Source of the DNA: Cliona cf. orientalis
Taxonomy: Eukaryota > Porifera > Demospongiae > Clionaida > Clionaidae
DNA: 64,000 bases
Reading direction: 5' to 3'
Assembly: GCA_963930775.1 (NCBI GenBank)
Contig: OZ005696.1
Span: 5,332,001 to 5,396,000, forward strand
The notes beneath the pieces are model-generated. The model did not search any database. It saw only the letters and a list, made by a program, of their open reading frames with translations, and was not told where the DNA came from. Position 1 is the first letter of the stretch. Each line of letters opens with the position of its first letter. Below, piece by piece: positions 11,407-23,308 of the stretch. A program made the position numbers and the translations under genes.

Positions 11407-14400
11407 ATGGCTGCTTTTACAAACTTTAATCCCCACAAGCTGACTGGCGTCAGAGTGACAAATCGAGAACTTGGACATGGCTCCTATGCCACTGTACTGG
11501 AACTGGAATACATGGGACTGAAATGTGCTGGCAAGAAGATCCATGAACTGCTTCAACAATTGGATGATTCCAGGTATATCATACATAGATTTGAGGAAGA
11601 GTGTCGTCTACTCAGTCAAGTACGTCACCCAAACATTGTTCAATTTCTGGGAGTCCATTTCCAACAAGGAGTACAAGTTCCAATCCTGGTCATGGAATTT
11701 CTCCCAACCAACCTCACCTCCTGCATTGAAGAGTACGGTATTCTCCCAAGGGAGATCAGCTACTCCATCCTTCATGACGTGGCTCTGGGTTTATGCTACC
11801 TTCACAGTCAAACTCCTCCCATCATTCACCGAGATCTCTCTTCCAACAATGTCCTCCTCACCCCCAACATGACAGCCAAGATCTCGGATCTGGGTGTGGC
11901 CAGGCTCATTGGCAATCTACAGGTCAACAACATGACCCAGACCCCTGGCACACGTGCCTTCATGCCACCAGAGGTGATGGTAGCCAGCCCTAAATATGAC
12001 ACAAGCGTTGATGAATTCTCCTATGGCATAATGATGATCCACATGTTCAGCGGTAGATGGCCAGAGGCACAGGTTGGACAGGTACGTACCGAGGCTGGTA
12101 GGCTGATTCCAGTCTCAGAAGCTGAACGACGTGAGGTTTTCCTTCGAGCCATTGGAGATGATCATCCTCTGATGGATCTCATTCTTAGGTCCATTAAAAA
12201 TGATCCTAGATGTAGAGCTCATGCTACTGAGATTGTGGAGCGAATGGCGGAGTTAATTTTGCTGTATCCTGCCTTTTCCGCTAACCGATTGGAACAAATT
12301 ACGTTGAGAGATGAAGTACAAAAGAAAGACCAAGAGATGAAGAAAAAGGATAAAGCAATACAAGAACTTCAAGCTGAACTTACGTTATTGAGAACGATAA
12401 GTAGTGCTACTGGCCCATCCAAGGTAAGATATATGGGCACAAAAACTATTAGGGTGATGCAAATTATTGATAGGGCAAGACAGCATAATTAATACTCTGA
12501 GTAGAGGGATGATTGGGTCGCCCCACTATTAGAGATCTACCTACATGTATGCTTGTGATGAACCCGTAACTATTCTTGTATGTATAATAATATTGTAGAG
12601 TAGTAGTGCATGGCTTAGCTGACCATGTGGGGTGGGTGTGGAAGGAGGATGTGCCCCCTCCCATCGAAGCTTTTGGCATTAATTTTATACATAGCTCAAC
12701 ATCTATCAACAATCTATTGATGTTCATCTGCATAGCTAAGTAGGCCCAGCCTTATGAAGAACCATGAACTCTCAGTATATTGCTCAAAAGTGCAGGGATT
12801 AATACAGAGGGAGCGGGATTCCCCTCCCCTGAAAATTGCCACATATTTATTTATAGCCAAAAATTTTGGCAGATCAACCAGCCAACCACAAAATTAAAAT
12901 CTACCAATCATTCCTATACAATGTACTTTGCTCATGTAAAGGCAATTGTGCGTTACAAAGTAAATTTGTACTATGTGTGGTCTTTGGGCTCCACGAACGA
13001 TGTACATGTACTGCATGTCACTTGCTTGAATCACTGCTGCTGCGTACTGATCCCTCATGGTTTGTTGCATAATATCAATGGAAGCATAATGTGTAGCAAG
13101 ACACTCTCCTCAATCTGAAATCTTGAGCACGTGCGTGCAGGTACCAAATTCTGTCAGTATTTTTTATTCTCGCTGGTTGTGGTGAATCGGCCCGATTTTC
13201 CAGCTCTACGGTTATAGAGTGACATTTGTGTATGTGGTCTCAGAAGCCACCAGAAACAGTCTCAAAGTTGTAAATTTCCTGGGGAGCATGCCCAAAGACC
13301 CCCTATTTACATGTAGGTATGCTGGAAGTTCTCCCTCTACAATATTATTAATTCCTAAAGTGGGAGGGGGGGCACCTGAAGCCCATGGGTGCCTCCCTAA
13401 CCGTTCCCCCTCCCACTTGCATACTGAATTTCAATTTTCTAGTAAGTAGCTACATGTACATGTATTACGCATGTTGGCCCAAATTATTAATTAAGTGCCC
13501 ATGGGTGCTTATCCGAGACATTGGTACATGTACATGCATGCTTTTGGAAATCGATTGATAACCTTGAAAAACTTGACCACATGCCCAGTAGCTGCATAAT
13601 GGTTCATGTGGTAAAAGGTCGTCAATGTAGTGCGTACACAGTGTGCATAGTCCATGCCACATCGCTTCAATCGCAGAGATGGAATCTGAGACCAACTCTC
13701 GACATCGACACTGACAATTTTCAATCACAGGAGATGAACTCAACAGAGCCTTTCTGAGATTTGAAAATCGGTATAATATATGTAGAGTACATGCATCTGA
13801 CGCATGTATCCAGCGAATACATTACAAGCTAAGTGCTACTTTCTCTGATAAGTACCGCTGGCCGAACTTCATGCGTTTTCTTGGCTGACGTAATCCCGTG
13901 GATAAATAAAGCTAGCCTTGTGCTACATGTGCATATAGCACGCACGCTGTGTGCCATGCCGCGACCAACCAGATGTTCAGAAGCTGTATGGCACTCCATG
14001 GAGGCCCTGAATTTTCTGGCAATTACCTCATAGATTACGTCATCATTATCTAATAACCGCAGAAAAGTAAATTGCTACTGCGCATATAAACTTAGACTAC
14101 ATCCCTCATCCCTCATGAAAAGTATTCACTACACCTACTGTATTCTGCCATTATCGACCTTGGACACATTGACAAACTGCGCATGCTCTGTATTGCATAA
14201 TATTAGGGTGTGCAGAGTGAGCCGGTTTACCCGGACATGACCTCTACCAAGTGCCTGCCATGTGCTAGACTGAATAGGGAAATCCCCTAGTGTACAAGCT
14301 CGCCAAAGAAAGCGAACTGAGAGAATCACCATATCTCATCGATAATCCATGATCTCTTCTACACTAAGTTCGAATTCTGGATCCCAATAACCTTTCACGC

Positions 14401-15558
14401 TACATGTGGCTAAACAATTTGAAATGGTCTTAATTTCATCATAATTTCGTCATAATTTCATCATAACTACCTCATCGGTTGGCTGAATTGTTTTTTGTTG
14501 ATTGGGACTCGGGATGTAACTAATGACCGTAACTACAGTAGGCAAGGTCAAGTTTTCTATCCAAAAGATATGCATTACACATCTTTATTTACACTATACA
14601 GGCTGATATCACCTGGAAAGAATGTGCTGAACTACCGATCAGATTCATTGACATAAAGGCTACAGTCATCAACGGCAAGGTCTACTGCAGAATAGGAAAT
14701 AGTCACGGACATAATTTATATATTGTCCACTGCTATGATCCATCACAAGACAAGTGGACTACCCTACCACCGCTTCCTGTCAGATGGTTTGGTCTTGGTC
14801 AGGTCAATGGCAAGCTAGTAGCTGTTGGGGGAAAGAAGAGGAATAAGCTGGTATCTGTTCAAGTAATGATGAGGAGCAAAGGTGATGCGACTAGCGATAT
14901 TTATGTATACGAGCAGTCACGAGAGTGGAAGCAGACCATTCCTCCCATGCCAACAGCGAGATATTTCCCATGTGTCTTGAGCCTGCAGTCAGCACTAATA
15001 GTTGCAGGTGGAAACACACCATCACTTACGGCTTTAGTTGAGATATTCAAACTAGACACATCACAGTGGTACAGGACTGACCCACTACCATCAGCTTGCC
15101 GTGATGTGTCACTAGTTGCTATCGGTAACTCATGCTATGCACTAGGAGGATACAAGACCCCATCATCTCTCAATCAAGCACTCCATGCCTCAGTTGATGA
15201 ACTCCTTTACAATGCTGTACCAGCCAATCAGATCACCCACAGGTTGAGCTGTGATACTCAGTCAGCTTGGAAGGCACTACCCAATACCTCAACGTATCGA
15301 CCAGCTGCAGCCACGTTAGCGGGCAATCTTCTTGCTGTAGGAGGAGAGGAATCATCCAGAGGAGGAGCGGACATGAAGGAGATCTACATGTATTCACCCT
15401 CAACTAACTCCTGGATCCACATCAGTGACCTACCTTCTCCACGATCTATCACCACAATTGCTATTTTATCATCAACAGAGATTCTTGTGGTTGGAGGTTG
15501 GGACAGTGGCAGAGCGAACGCTGTATACAAAGGAATCCTACATCTAACACCAACATAG
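11407..15558 (+). CDS. Kinase-kelch fusion protein, 2 exons, 657 aa
   Basis: Exon 1 is 11407-12423 and exon 2 is 14602-15558, joined in phase 0 (CCAAG|GTAAGA donor, TATACAG acceptor). Residues 18-290 are a TKL-like kinase: loop GHGSYATV at 23-30, Lys 43/44, intact HRDLSSNN at 141-148, DLG 161-163, MPPEVM. This copy should be catalytic, unlike its divergent neighbour. A short charged coiled coil (KKDQEMKKKDKAIQELQAEL) leads into a kelch propeller from about residue 340. Blades show paired Gly (VAVGGKK, IVAGGN, YALGGYK, LAVGGEE, LVVGGWD) and spaced Trp (KWTTLPPLP, SWIHISDLP). Likely role: a signalling kinase whose propeller binds a partner. The frame remains open upstream of 11407 through non-ATG codons, but alignment to the paralogue favours ATG 11407. 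Confidence 0.88.
12424..14601 (+). other. Intron 1 of the kinase-kelch gene
   Basis: A 2178-bp intron with GTAAGA donor and TATACAG acceptor. Besides the MITE at 13535-14085 it carries a GTGCCCCCTCCC-type inverted motif near 12620-12665 (also at 32295-32335), a GGGAGGGGGGGCACC hairpin near 13360-13425, and tandem ATAATTTCRTC units at about 14440-14470. No coding exon was found in it. Confidence 0.6.
13535..14085 (+). repeat. CCCAGTAGC-family MITE copy in the kinase-kelch intron
   Basis: Starts near CTTGACCACATGCCCAGTAG and ends AAAGTAAATTGCTACTG. The interior (GTATCCAGCGAATACATTAC, GATAAATAAAGCTAGCCTTG) is shared with 49395-49975 in reversed arrangement of ends, and its first half with 35225-35460. 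Noncoding. Confidence 0.65.
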
Positions 15559-15689
15559 CCACAATTTCAAAATAATAATAATAATAATTAATTTTTATGA
15601 TCCACAATAAGGTATGGCATAAAAATTTGACTATTGTAACAGTCAATAATCAGTGCTTTAGTTGAGGATATATTATAGTGGGGCCTTGT

Positions 15690-15990
15690 ATGCATAATAC
15701 TGTTACTTCACTAACAAACCATGAAGAATCTTTAGCAGAAACATCTGATCCACCATACAATTACGTTCATCACTTCTGCCCTCCACTGTTCAAAATGCAG
15801 GAGAAAAAGATAACAGTGAAGGCAACAAATCAATGAAAGCTTTTCCTAGCAAGTCCGTAAAAGTGACCCCACAATTTCAACATGGCAACATGGGCTAAGC
15901 CGAAATTATCCCATTACTTCACTGCATGAACAATGAGACAATTAGGAACGTTTAGATGATAATCTCACCAGGCAAAAAGTAACATTTCTA
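15690..15990 (+). pseudogene. Decayed copy of the 3-323 terminal exon
   Basis: TCACTAACAAACCATGAAGAATCTT matches the 5' part of the exon at 3-323 in order and spacing (shared core CACTAACAAAC, TGAAGAATCT), followed by AAATCA, GACCCCACAATTTCAA-like and GATGATAATCTC blocks in the same order. The copy has in-frame stops (for example AAATCAATGA, GGGCTAAGCC), so it is not coding. It lies 130 bp after the kelch stop codon, suggesting an ancestral kinase-kelch gene had this tail exon or that a neighbouring gene was lost. Confidence 0.6.
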
Positions 15991-16102
15991 TCTTACTACT
16001 ACAGGTTATGTGGCTGAAACATAACTGATTCATAACTGATCCTAATTATATAATAGTAGCTAAAGTACGAAATAGTAGAATACAAATCCTGTCAGTTTTG
16101 TT

Positions 16103-19100
16103 CTAGAAGTCATGTTGCATTGGCTGCATTTGAAGTCTTCCACTCTCTGACATGTTTTCTGCCTCACTACCACTCTCAGCATCATCACAATAATCCAACT
16201 GTGAGTAAGAATCAGTGCGGCTGAAGTAACCGCTGTCTCCAGGGATAATCTCATCTGAAAATTTGACACTACTCTGAGTAGTTGACATCTTTAGCTCACC
16301 AATAATTGACTCTGGAATGAGACCTAAGAATGTGCATACAGGCAGGGTTTCATCCAGTGGGGGGGGGAGCTTCCCCCCCCCCCCCCAAAACACCCAGCTT
16401 CCCCCCCAAAGAGAAAGAGAGAAAGAAGAAAAGAAGAAAACGAGAGAGAGAGAGAAAGAGAAAGAAAGAGAGAGAGGTGCATGGTGTGGGAAGGGGAGCG
16501 TGTACATTTTTGCGTCGCATTGCAAGTGATCAGTAATGAGTATAGTCTCCTACTTCATGACTCAATTATTTAAGAGCACTAGATAAAACTATGCAATACC
16601 TCAGTGACATCAGAAACACAATCATTAATCGATATATATCAATTCTTAATTGGGGGAGGGGTCACGGTGCGTGGAACTGCCACGCCCACTTCTCCCCCAA
16701 AAATTTTTTTCTGGATGAAACCCTGACAGGTGTAGGTAGAGGAAGTCCCTTGACAATTCCAACATTGTACTCAGACTCTTACAATGTCATACAAGCTCAA
16801 TTATTATTCTATGTTAATGATGTGCTTGCACAATACTATTAGAATTGTTTATATCAAGTCCATGCATGTATAGCTGAGCTCATTGCCTTGTTTAAGCTGG
16901 AAATGATATTCTCGTACACTCACCCAATGACCTTTCATAGCTCGTACATGTTTAATTGTATACCCTAATGAGATTTTTGAAAATTGTATTATAATATTAT
17001 GTCACCATCAATCGATCCAGCAACCTGACTCTCTGTATGGAGCACCAAAATTCAAATTCCTTATGTGTTTCATCATACACATGCACATGTATGCAAGATG
17101 AAGCTGGGCATGAAACTATCAGATTTTATAGCTAATTATTAATAGTTTGAAAGTTGTGAAAGAGAGGAGGTGGTACGTAAGAGGCAGAAGCTAACCTTTT
17201 TGTTTGAAGAATCTGAGTGAATCGCTGTAGCCCTGATGAAACATCTCCTCCAGGAATTCTGCTGAGGTGGGATATAGAGACATCTTTAACCGAGACAGGT
17301 TCCGGGAAGTAATTTGGAACGGTTGATTACAGTAGACAACATGGTAAGCAGGGCTGGACTCCATTGGAGGGCAGATGGACGACTCACCACTAAATGGGGT
17401 CACTGAGATGATGTTAGGATCCGACACTAAGGGAATATTGCTTGTAATTCCACCGTCAAAACATCGCTGCAGAGTAGAACAATAATTACATTTTATAGCT
17501 ATTAGCTTGATATTGGTACTAAGCAGTTTACAGCCAATGGCTTAGTTGAGTAATGGAAATAAATTAGCATCCATCTCTATGATAATAATAATAATACTAA
17601 TGAAAATAATTACATACGGTCACATAAAATTAATAATAATATTATTATTCATTATATAGATATATATACCTAAATAACTTGTCTGATCTTATTGTGACAA
17701 CAACCATACATGTTGAAGTGGACTCCATAATATGTAATGGATTAAGGGTCATAGCATGCTCGACAACAGTTGCTGTTGCTCAACAGCTATTGTAGCTTCG
17801 TACCCAGGCCCTTCAAGAGGTGGAGGAGAAGGCCTGGGAACGAGGCTACAGCTATTGCTACACGTTGCCAACTAGTAGCAGACTATTTCCTCTATTCCTA
17901 TTTTAATCTCAAATCTCTACATGTATAATAATATTATGTCAGTTCCTTAGCTGTGTGATCCGACGGTTAATAAGTAGTTTGTTATCCCATCTGTGCAGGT
18001 GCAGCTAGGGGTAAAATAAGATCATTGTCGTCTGTCCATCCATCACCATAAGAAATGCCAGATCTCCACCCAGACCTACTTGAACTTGGCTGATCTTATT
18101 GTCTTATTATAATAACAACACAGGGGCGGAGAAATAGGGGGAGCAGGGGGGCTTCAGCACCCCCCTCCCACTTTTGTTAGCTACCTGTTCTCCGCCCTTG
18201 CAACAATACATATTAGAGCGGCTATGACTTGTACTCCATTACGTACACAGCATGCTCAATAAAAGCTACTATTGCTCAACAGTTACAACTAGACGTCGCC
18301 AACCTATAGCTAGTAGAAGCAGATTATTTCCTCTATATCAAATCTCTATGCCAGTTCCCTATAATTTTATTATGATCGTTAATAGGTGGCTCATTATCCT
18401 GTCTGCGCAGGTACAGCAAGAGGTAAAGCAAAATCTATCCATGGCACCCATCACCATGAGGAGTGTCATGCAGATCTCCAGCTAGACCTAGCTACTTGTA
18501 TCAGTTGAAAAAGTCAATGCTTTTGAATCACTGGGCAAGGCCAATGAGCATTGCAGAATTCACTGCATTTTATTGGCCACACGTACCCAGGCCCATTTAG
18601 CCTGTGCTTTCTGTTCATGCACATAACCTAGCATAATCACAATAGCTAATACGTATGTCTCTAGCTACTAGGTATTAAGGTTATCAACAGGCACACTCAT
18701 GCATGTGAGTAGCAACTTTAGGTTTACCTATAGAGGGGGCCTGAGCTAGTTATTAATATAGTACAGTAGATACTGCGTTAAGTTCTTGGCTACAATAATA
18801 TTATGCTGCTCATAGTGAGCTTGTCCTTGCATTATGCAAAAATATTATAATATTAAGTTCGTGCACACGGATGCATAATAATTAGATTGTGACCAACAGA
18901 GGTAATATCAGGCCCAGGTAGGCCTGCATGTGGCCCCTCAGGCCCCTCCTTTAAACACTCAATTGCAACTGATCATAACTTGCATGCATGCTGCTGCATT
19001 TGTGCACGTGTGGAGTATGTGCACTAGAGAGTTCTGGTTACCCCATGCACATGCGCAAGGGGTAAAGCATAATCGGTTGCCGTCCGTCATTAGCACAAAA

Positions 19101-20966
19101 ATCGCCAGATCTGGAGATTTAGGCATCTGAGTGAGCCAAAGTACAGCATATCCGTCCATATCGTTGAAAACTGGCTTCATTATGCTTCAAATTGCATGGC
19201 AAGGCCCAAAAGCATCGCAAATACTTCAACTTCACCTATGGACACCACCCTCTCAGACCATGTGCTTTCTGCTCATGCACTCATGCGTGCTGCAGCACGT
19301 GGGGTACCGGTATAAGCTTTATAGAGCTCTATAGTATGTAGTTTCCACAAGTGTCTTTCCACTATGGTTTCAACTGTTTGTAATAAAGGAAGGAATGAAG
19401 CACAATTGTGCAAAACGCTCAGTGCAGTTGACATAGTGATCATGATAAAGCCAGAGAATGAACTAGAGAATAACAACCACAATGGAAAATGTGTTGTCAT
19501 AATTATAATATTATTATTATGACAACATATTATTATCAGCTCTGTAAGGCCTAGCTACAGCATGGCCGGCAACCATTATCAGCATGATGTAGCTATATAA
19601 CAATGTCAGTGTACTAGAATGTATATTTTATCAATACGTAACCAATATCAGTAAGACCTGGGCTAGTGTAGTAAGACTGTGCATATATAATACCTACACA
19701 TATTTTATACCTCCCCCACTGACCTTTGGCTAGCACCTTTGGATATGCTCATGGCAGACTTATAGCAGACAGGATATAGGTATTGAAATTTTGTTATTCA
19801 CCTGGTCAGTAGATTAAAATCTGTCTCCCCACACACACCTTCTAGAACCGCATTCTTGCATGTGGCTTAAAAATAGTAAGATAACTACACCTTCTACTGC
19901 CTATGGTGCAATACCTGCTCAGCATGCAAGAGGATAACTGAGAAGGTCTAGAGGATTTAGTGTGCTAATTAGTGACAAGTCAGTCACCTTGTATGAGCTA
20001 ACGCTGACTAATTCTGTTGAAAAGAAGCCATCGCTGTCCATCGGGAGCCCGTCAGGAAGCAGGTCAAGCAGTGGCCATCTGCACAATCATGATACCAAAC
20101 TTTTGAATGAACGGTTTTCAGCGAAAGCCATGCCAAATGATAAAATCTTAAATGCATCATTGAAAGAACCCCACCTTCTTTTCAATTAACATACAAATCA
20201 AGGTATTTCATGTATACAGAGACACACACTCACACAGACGAAATGGCTAACCTTCCAGGGCATTGCATGCACCGAGGGTTAAATAGCTACATGTATACCA
20301 GAAGACACTTTTGAAGAGGTGATACTTGTGCATGAGTATGTATAGCATGCCGATACGAAACTTGACAGAGGTCACACTTACTCTTCCCCTGATTACTGGG
20401 AGTCCATTGATGCCTCCATAGCCTGGCATCATGCAACTGGCAACAGCTGCCTGTAATTGAACATGAAAACAACAACAAAGCAATAATATTAGTAGCTATG
20501 TTACAGTAGAAGAATGTCTCACATTGATTAGCTCTTTGCGAGTCGTAAAATCTGTTAGTAGCCAATTCTTAGGCAATCCAAAACCATCAAACACGCTCAA
20601 TGAAATGTGAACACGATTTCTACACAACCTGTGCGCATCTTGGGGAAGGATTGCCTCAAGGAAGGCTCTCAATCGTGAGAGGATGTCGAACGATGGACTC
20701 GCAGCACCCAAAATGAAGTATTTTCTTGAAAGTTTAAAATTCTCCATTGTCCACTTGTAGATCATCAAGGGGTTGCACTTGCACGCGTAAAAAACTGCAG
20801 CAAATGCCCCCGCAGATGCTCCATACACCTGGTCAAACTCGTCCAGCACATTGTGGTCTGTCAAACACTTGCATACTCCAACGTGATAGACACCGAGCCA
20901 AGCACAGCCACCAAATGAAATCTGTAGTCCAGCTGGCTTTAGAGTTGCATCTTTGCATGATGTCAT
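16103..20966 (-). CDS. ATGL-like patatin phospholipase, copy 1, 4 exons, 334 aa
   Basis: Exons: 20523-20966, 20382-20450, 17196-17466, 16103-16323; lengths 444, 69, 271 and 221 close as 335 codons with stop. Residues 15-170 carry the patatin signature: glycine-rich oxyanion loop FGGCAWLGVYHVG, nucleophile elbow GASAG with Ser 51, and the second dyad residue in FDGG (Asp 175). The stretch after it (SVTPFSGESSICP, NLSRLK, QGYSDSLRFF) matches the PNPLA2 (ATGL)/PNPLA1-5 clade closely. It probably hydrolyses triacylglycerol or phospholipid at lipid droplets or membranes. At 334 aa it lacks the long hydrophobic C-terminus of vertebrate ATGL and ends in an acidic Ser-rich tail (IIPGDSGYFSRTDS). Dyad residues intact. 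Confidence 0.9.
16343..16725. repeat. MITE with CAGGGTTTCATCCAG ends
   Basis: Left end CAGGGTTTCATCCAG and right end CTGGATGAAACCCTG are perfect 15-bp inverted repeats. The interior has long G and C runs and a GA-rich tract that yields spurious low-complexity frames on both strands. It sits in intron 3 of lipase copy 1. A related end (GGTTGGATAAAACCCTGG) occurs near 34550. Confidence 0.8.
17793..17848. repeat. 56-bp hairpin MITE with 9-bp target-site duplication
   Basis: TAGCTTCGTACCCAGGCC at the left end pairs with GGCCTGGGAACGAGGCTA at the right. The flanks are identical CAGCTATTG (17784-17792 and 17849-17857), a clear target-site duplication. Paralogous introns lack the insertion (near 18268, 35550 and 39805), giving empty-site evidence. 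Confidence 0.8.
18121..18200. repeat. 80-bp MITE with CAGGGGCGGAGAA ends
   Basis: CAGGGGCGGAGAA at the left pairs with TTCTCCGCCCTTG at the right. The interior contains GGGGGGCTTCAGCACCCCCC. Termini resemble hAT-type MITE ends starting CAGGGGCGGA; the family assignment is tentative. Confidence 0.7.
19960..20277. repeat. Dispersed repeat ending in CCGAGGGTTAA
   Basis: This segment aligns with 27380-27699: GTTGAAAAGAAGCCAT, AGGAAG, TTTTCAG.GAAAGCCATGC, AACCC, then a CACACACA/GACA tract, then GC...CCGAGGGTTAA. A third relative ends at 31855. It is noncoding and of MITE type. Confidence 0.55.
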
Positions 20967-21552
20967 AATGAAATGATCGATGGGTATAGTAGCTATTTGT
21001 GCACAACTCTCACTTTTATCTCTACTGGAAGCAACGTTTTAATATCAATTATTGCATGCTCTACAAGAATGCAATACGTGAATAGTCATGTGCATTGGCG
21101 AGGTTTTAAATTTGGTGAATTGGCGACTTTGCTTCCATAATAATATATCTAGATAATCATTGCAATACAGCTACATGCAGGAACCTACAAGTATGATATT
21201 TCTATGCTAATCTATCATGTGCCTTCTGGTAGTGCACCTAGTCTAGTATAATTTTATAGCATGTAGCATGTGTGTATATCATCACTGTTGTAATAATATG
21301 CGTCCTGTATACACAAACTAGCTAGCTACCTATGGATAATAGGAAGCGAAACCTTAACAAGGCTGCATGCACTCAAACTGCATTAATTTTATGTCAAGTA
21401 AAACTAGTGTAACATGCAGCTACATAACTGGAGGGGAGGATATTATAATATACTATGATATGTATAGCAAGATTCCCGTGGATGTGTACAAAAAAAGTAG
21501 TATCAATAAAATTAGCTAAAGATCTAGATGGGTGCATGCACATAAACTCACA

Positions 21553-21989
21553 ATGGGCTATTCCATTTAATAGCCATGCACCCCCTATGGATGACTAGTG
21601 AGGAAAATTTAACCCCTGGACATAATTAACTAGCAACCATCCCCCCTAGACGGTTGTTAATTAGGTCACTGTTCCCCCCAGACATAATTAAGAACATTAC
21701 TACTCCCCCTGGATTATTAATCAAATCAAGTTTTGTTCCCCCTCGACGCAAATTAATGCGTTAATTTATGGAAGGGAAATCACCTAAAGGAGCAAAGTGC
21801 CCCCCTGGACACCACAATTAGTGATCATTTCACCCCTAGACATAATTAAATTTGACCAAAATACCCCCTTCCGATCCCTTCATTAAAATCAGTGTTTTAC
21901 CCCCCTAGACAAGCCTCAAAATACCCCCCAGGACATTCGTTAGCAGTCATCCATAGGGGGTGTATGCTTATTAAATGGAAGAGCCCAAT
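21553..21989. repeat. MITE with about 40-bp ends and internal CCCCCTRGACATAATTA units
   Basis: Inverted ends of about 40 bp match with few differences: the left includes GGGCTATTCCATTTAATAG and CACCCCCTATGGATGAC, and the right reads their reverse complement. The interior contains about eight degenerate CCCCC(T/C)GGACATAATTAA units, each ending in an AT-rich ATTAA. A truncated relative occurs at 42225-42350. Confidence 0.8.
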
Positions 21990-22957
21990 GTCATGCATTT
22001 CCTTGGTGATACTACAACTAGCATAATAATTCAATGGTATTGCCTAGCCTGGCTCTCGGTCATTGGAAGGCCCTAGGAGGAAGTGGAAAAAGCTGCTCTA
22101 GTCATGCATAATACTATGCAGCATTGACTACAGCCTCATGCACTGGCTCCTGGTCTTGTATGGGTGGAGGGGGCGGGAAGGATAGACCAGTAAAAAAGAG
22201 CAAATGAGTTTAGTTTTGGAAACTCTATAATGATAATATCATCACACAGTTAGCGCACATCCTACGACATGTGTGCGTGCACGTGCATACATAATGTGTA
22301 TCCAGCTCTGATGCTTATCCTTTAAAAATCCCACATGCGCATGCATATGTGGAAAGGGTGGTCACCATTCTGCACGACAATTGCCAGATCTCAAGATCTG
22401 ATCTAGGCATCTGAACTATTATGTATTAAAGCATAACAAATCCGTCGGAACGGTTGGCGATAAACAAAAGCAGCAGCATCCTAGCTACACATGAAGCCGT
22501 CAAGTTAAAACTTGTGTCATAGCTGGGCTATTTGCATATAATAATATAATAATATTAGTCATGAAACTCAAAATCTTAAGATTTTGGGACTTTTATAAAG
22601 ACGATAATTTCAAATGCAAGATCTCAAGATTGATTTGGGAAGATTTTATAATTTTTAATAAGATTTCAGTTCCAAATAAACACATTGTCAGAATATATGA
22701 CCAAGTAACAGGCCAGATAGGTCTAACTAAATGCACCCTCAGGCCCCTCTTAAAATCAGCTACTGCATGATATCGATGGTGTGTGCAGATGTTATTTAAT
22801 ATACAGATGCAGCACGTGTGAAGTATAATATGCGCTCTACGAAGTTCTAGTGTCTTTCTACTATGGTTTGTAATACAGGAAGGAATTATGAAGCACAATA
22901 ATTGTCCTACACTGAGTTGACTAAGCTCATTAAGATGATAAGCTTAAGGCCTACTGC

Positions 22958-23308
22958 ATGACAAGGGTTATGCACACCATGTACCAATTCCAGTATCAAT
23001 TGAGCTTGGGTCACCTACTTGAATTTTCAGATATTGTTACTCATCTTGGGCATGTGCTACATTGCTCACTTGATGAAGGTCCAGATATTAAGAGAGCTAC
23101 ACTTGAAATGTGTGAGAAAGCTAACATTGTCTTAAGTATTTTCTCTGCCTGTGATCCTCATGTCAAGATAGTCCTTTTCAGCTACCATTGTCTGTCGTTT
23201 TATGGTGGTGTTCTTTGGGACATTATTTGTAACCAAATTAAGTCTTTAGAAGTTACATTTAATAACATTCTTAGGCGTATATGGATGTCCGACAGGAGTA
23301 TTAAATAG
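22958..23308 (+). mobile_element. Fragment of a non-LTR retrotransposon (LINE) reverse transcriptase, C-terminal part
   Basis: A 116-residue frame reads like the end of a LINE reverse transcriptase domain: VTHLGHVLHCSLDEGPDI, then KIVLFSYHCLSFYGGVLW, then NNILRRIW. This order (YLGH-like, SYC-SLYG--LW, N--LR-IW) is typical of CR1/L2/RTE-like elements. Upstream RT motifs, the endonuclease and the 3' tail are absent, so this is a dead 5'-truncated or internal remnant. The frame ends in TAG at 23306-23308. Confidence 0.7.

Larger units (their letters stand above)
17467..20381 (-). other. Intron 2 of lipase copy 1, with a duplicated segment
   Basis: A 2.9-kb intron holding two diverged tandem copies of one segment, about 17690-18110 and 18200-18490 (CATGCTC, TTGCTCAACAG, CAGATTATTTCCTCTAT, TCAAATCTCTA, GCCAGTTCCCT). 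The TTGCTCAACAG stretch also occurs in introns of copies 2 (35550) and 3 (39802), so it predates the array. No exon seen. Confidence 0.6.

Noticed and set aside
16324-16525. N-terminal part of the minus-strand frame joined to lipase exon 4
   Set aside because: It reads through the GA-rich interior of the MITE at 16343-16725; the real exon starts at 16323 after TTCTTAG.
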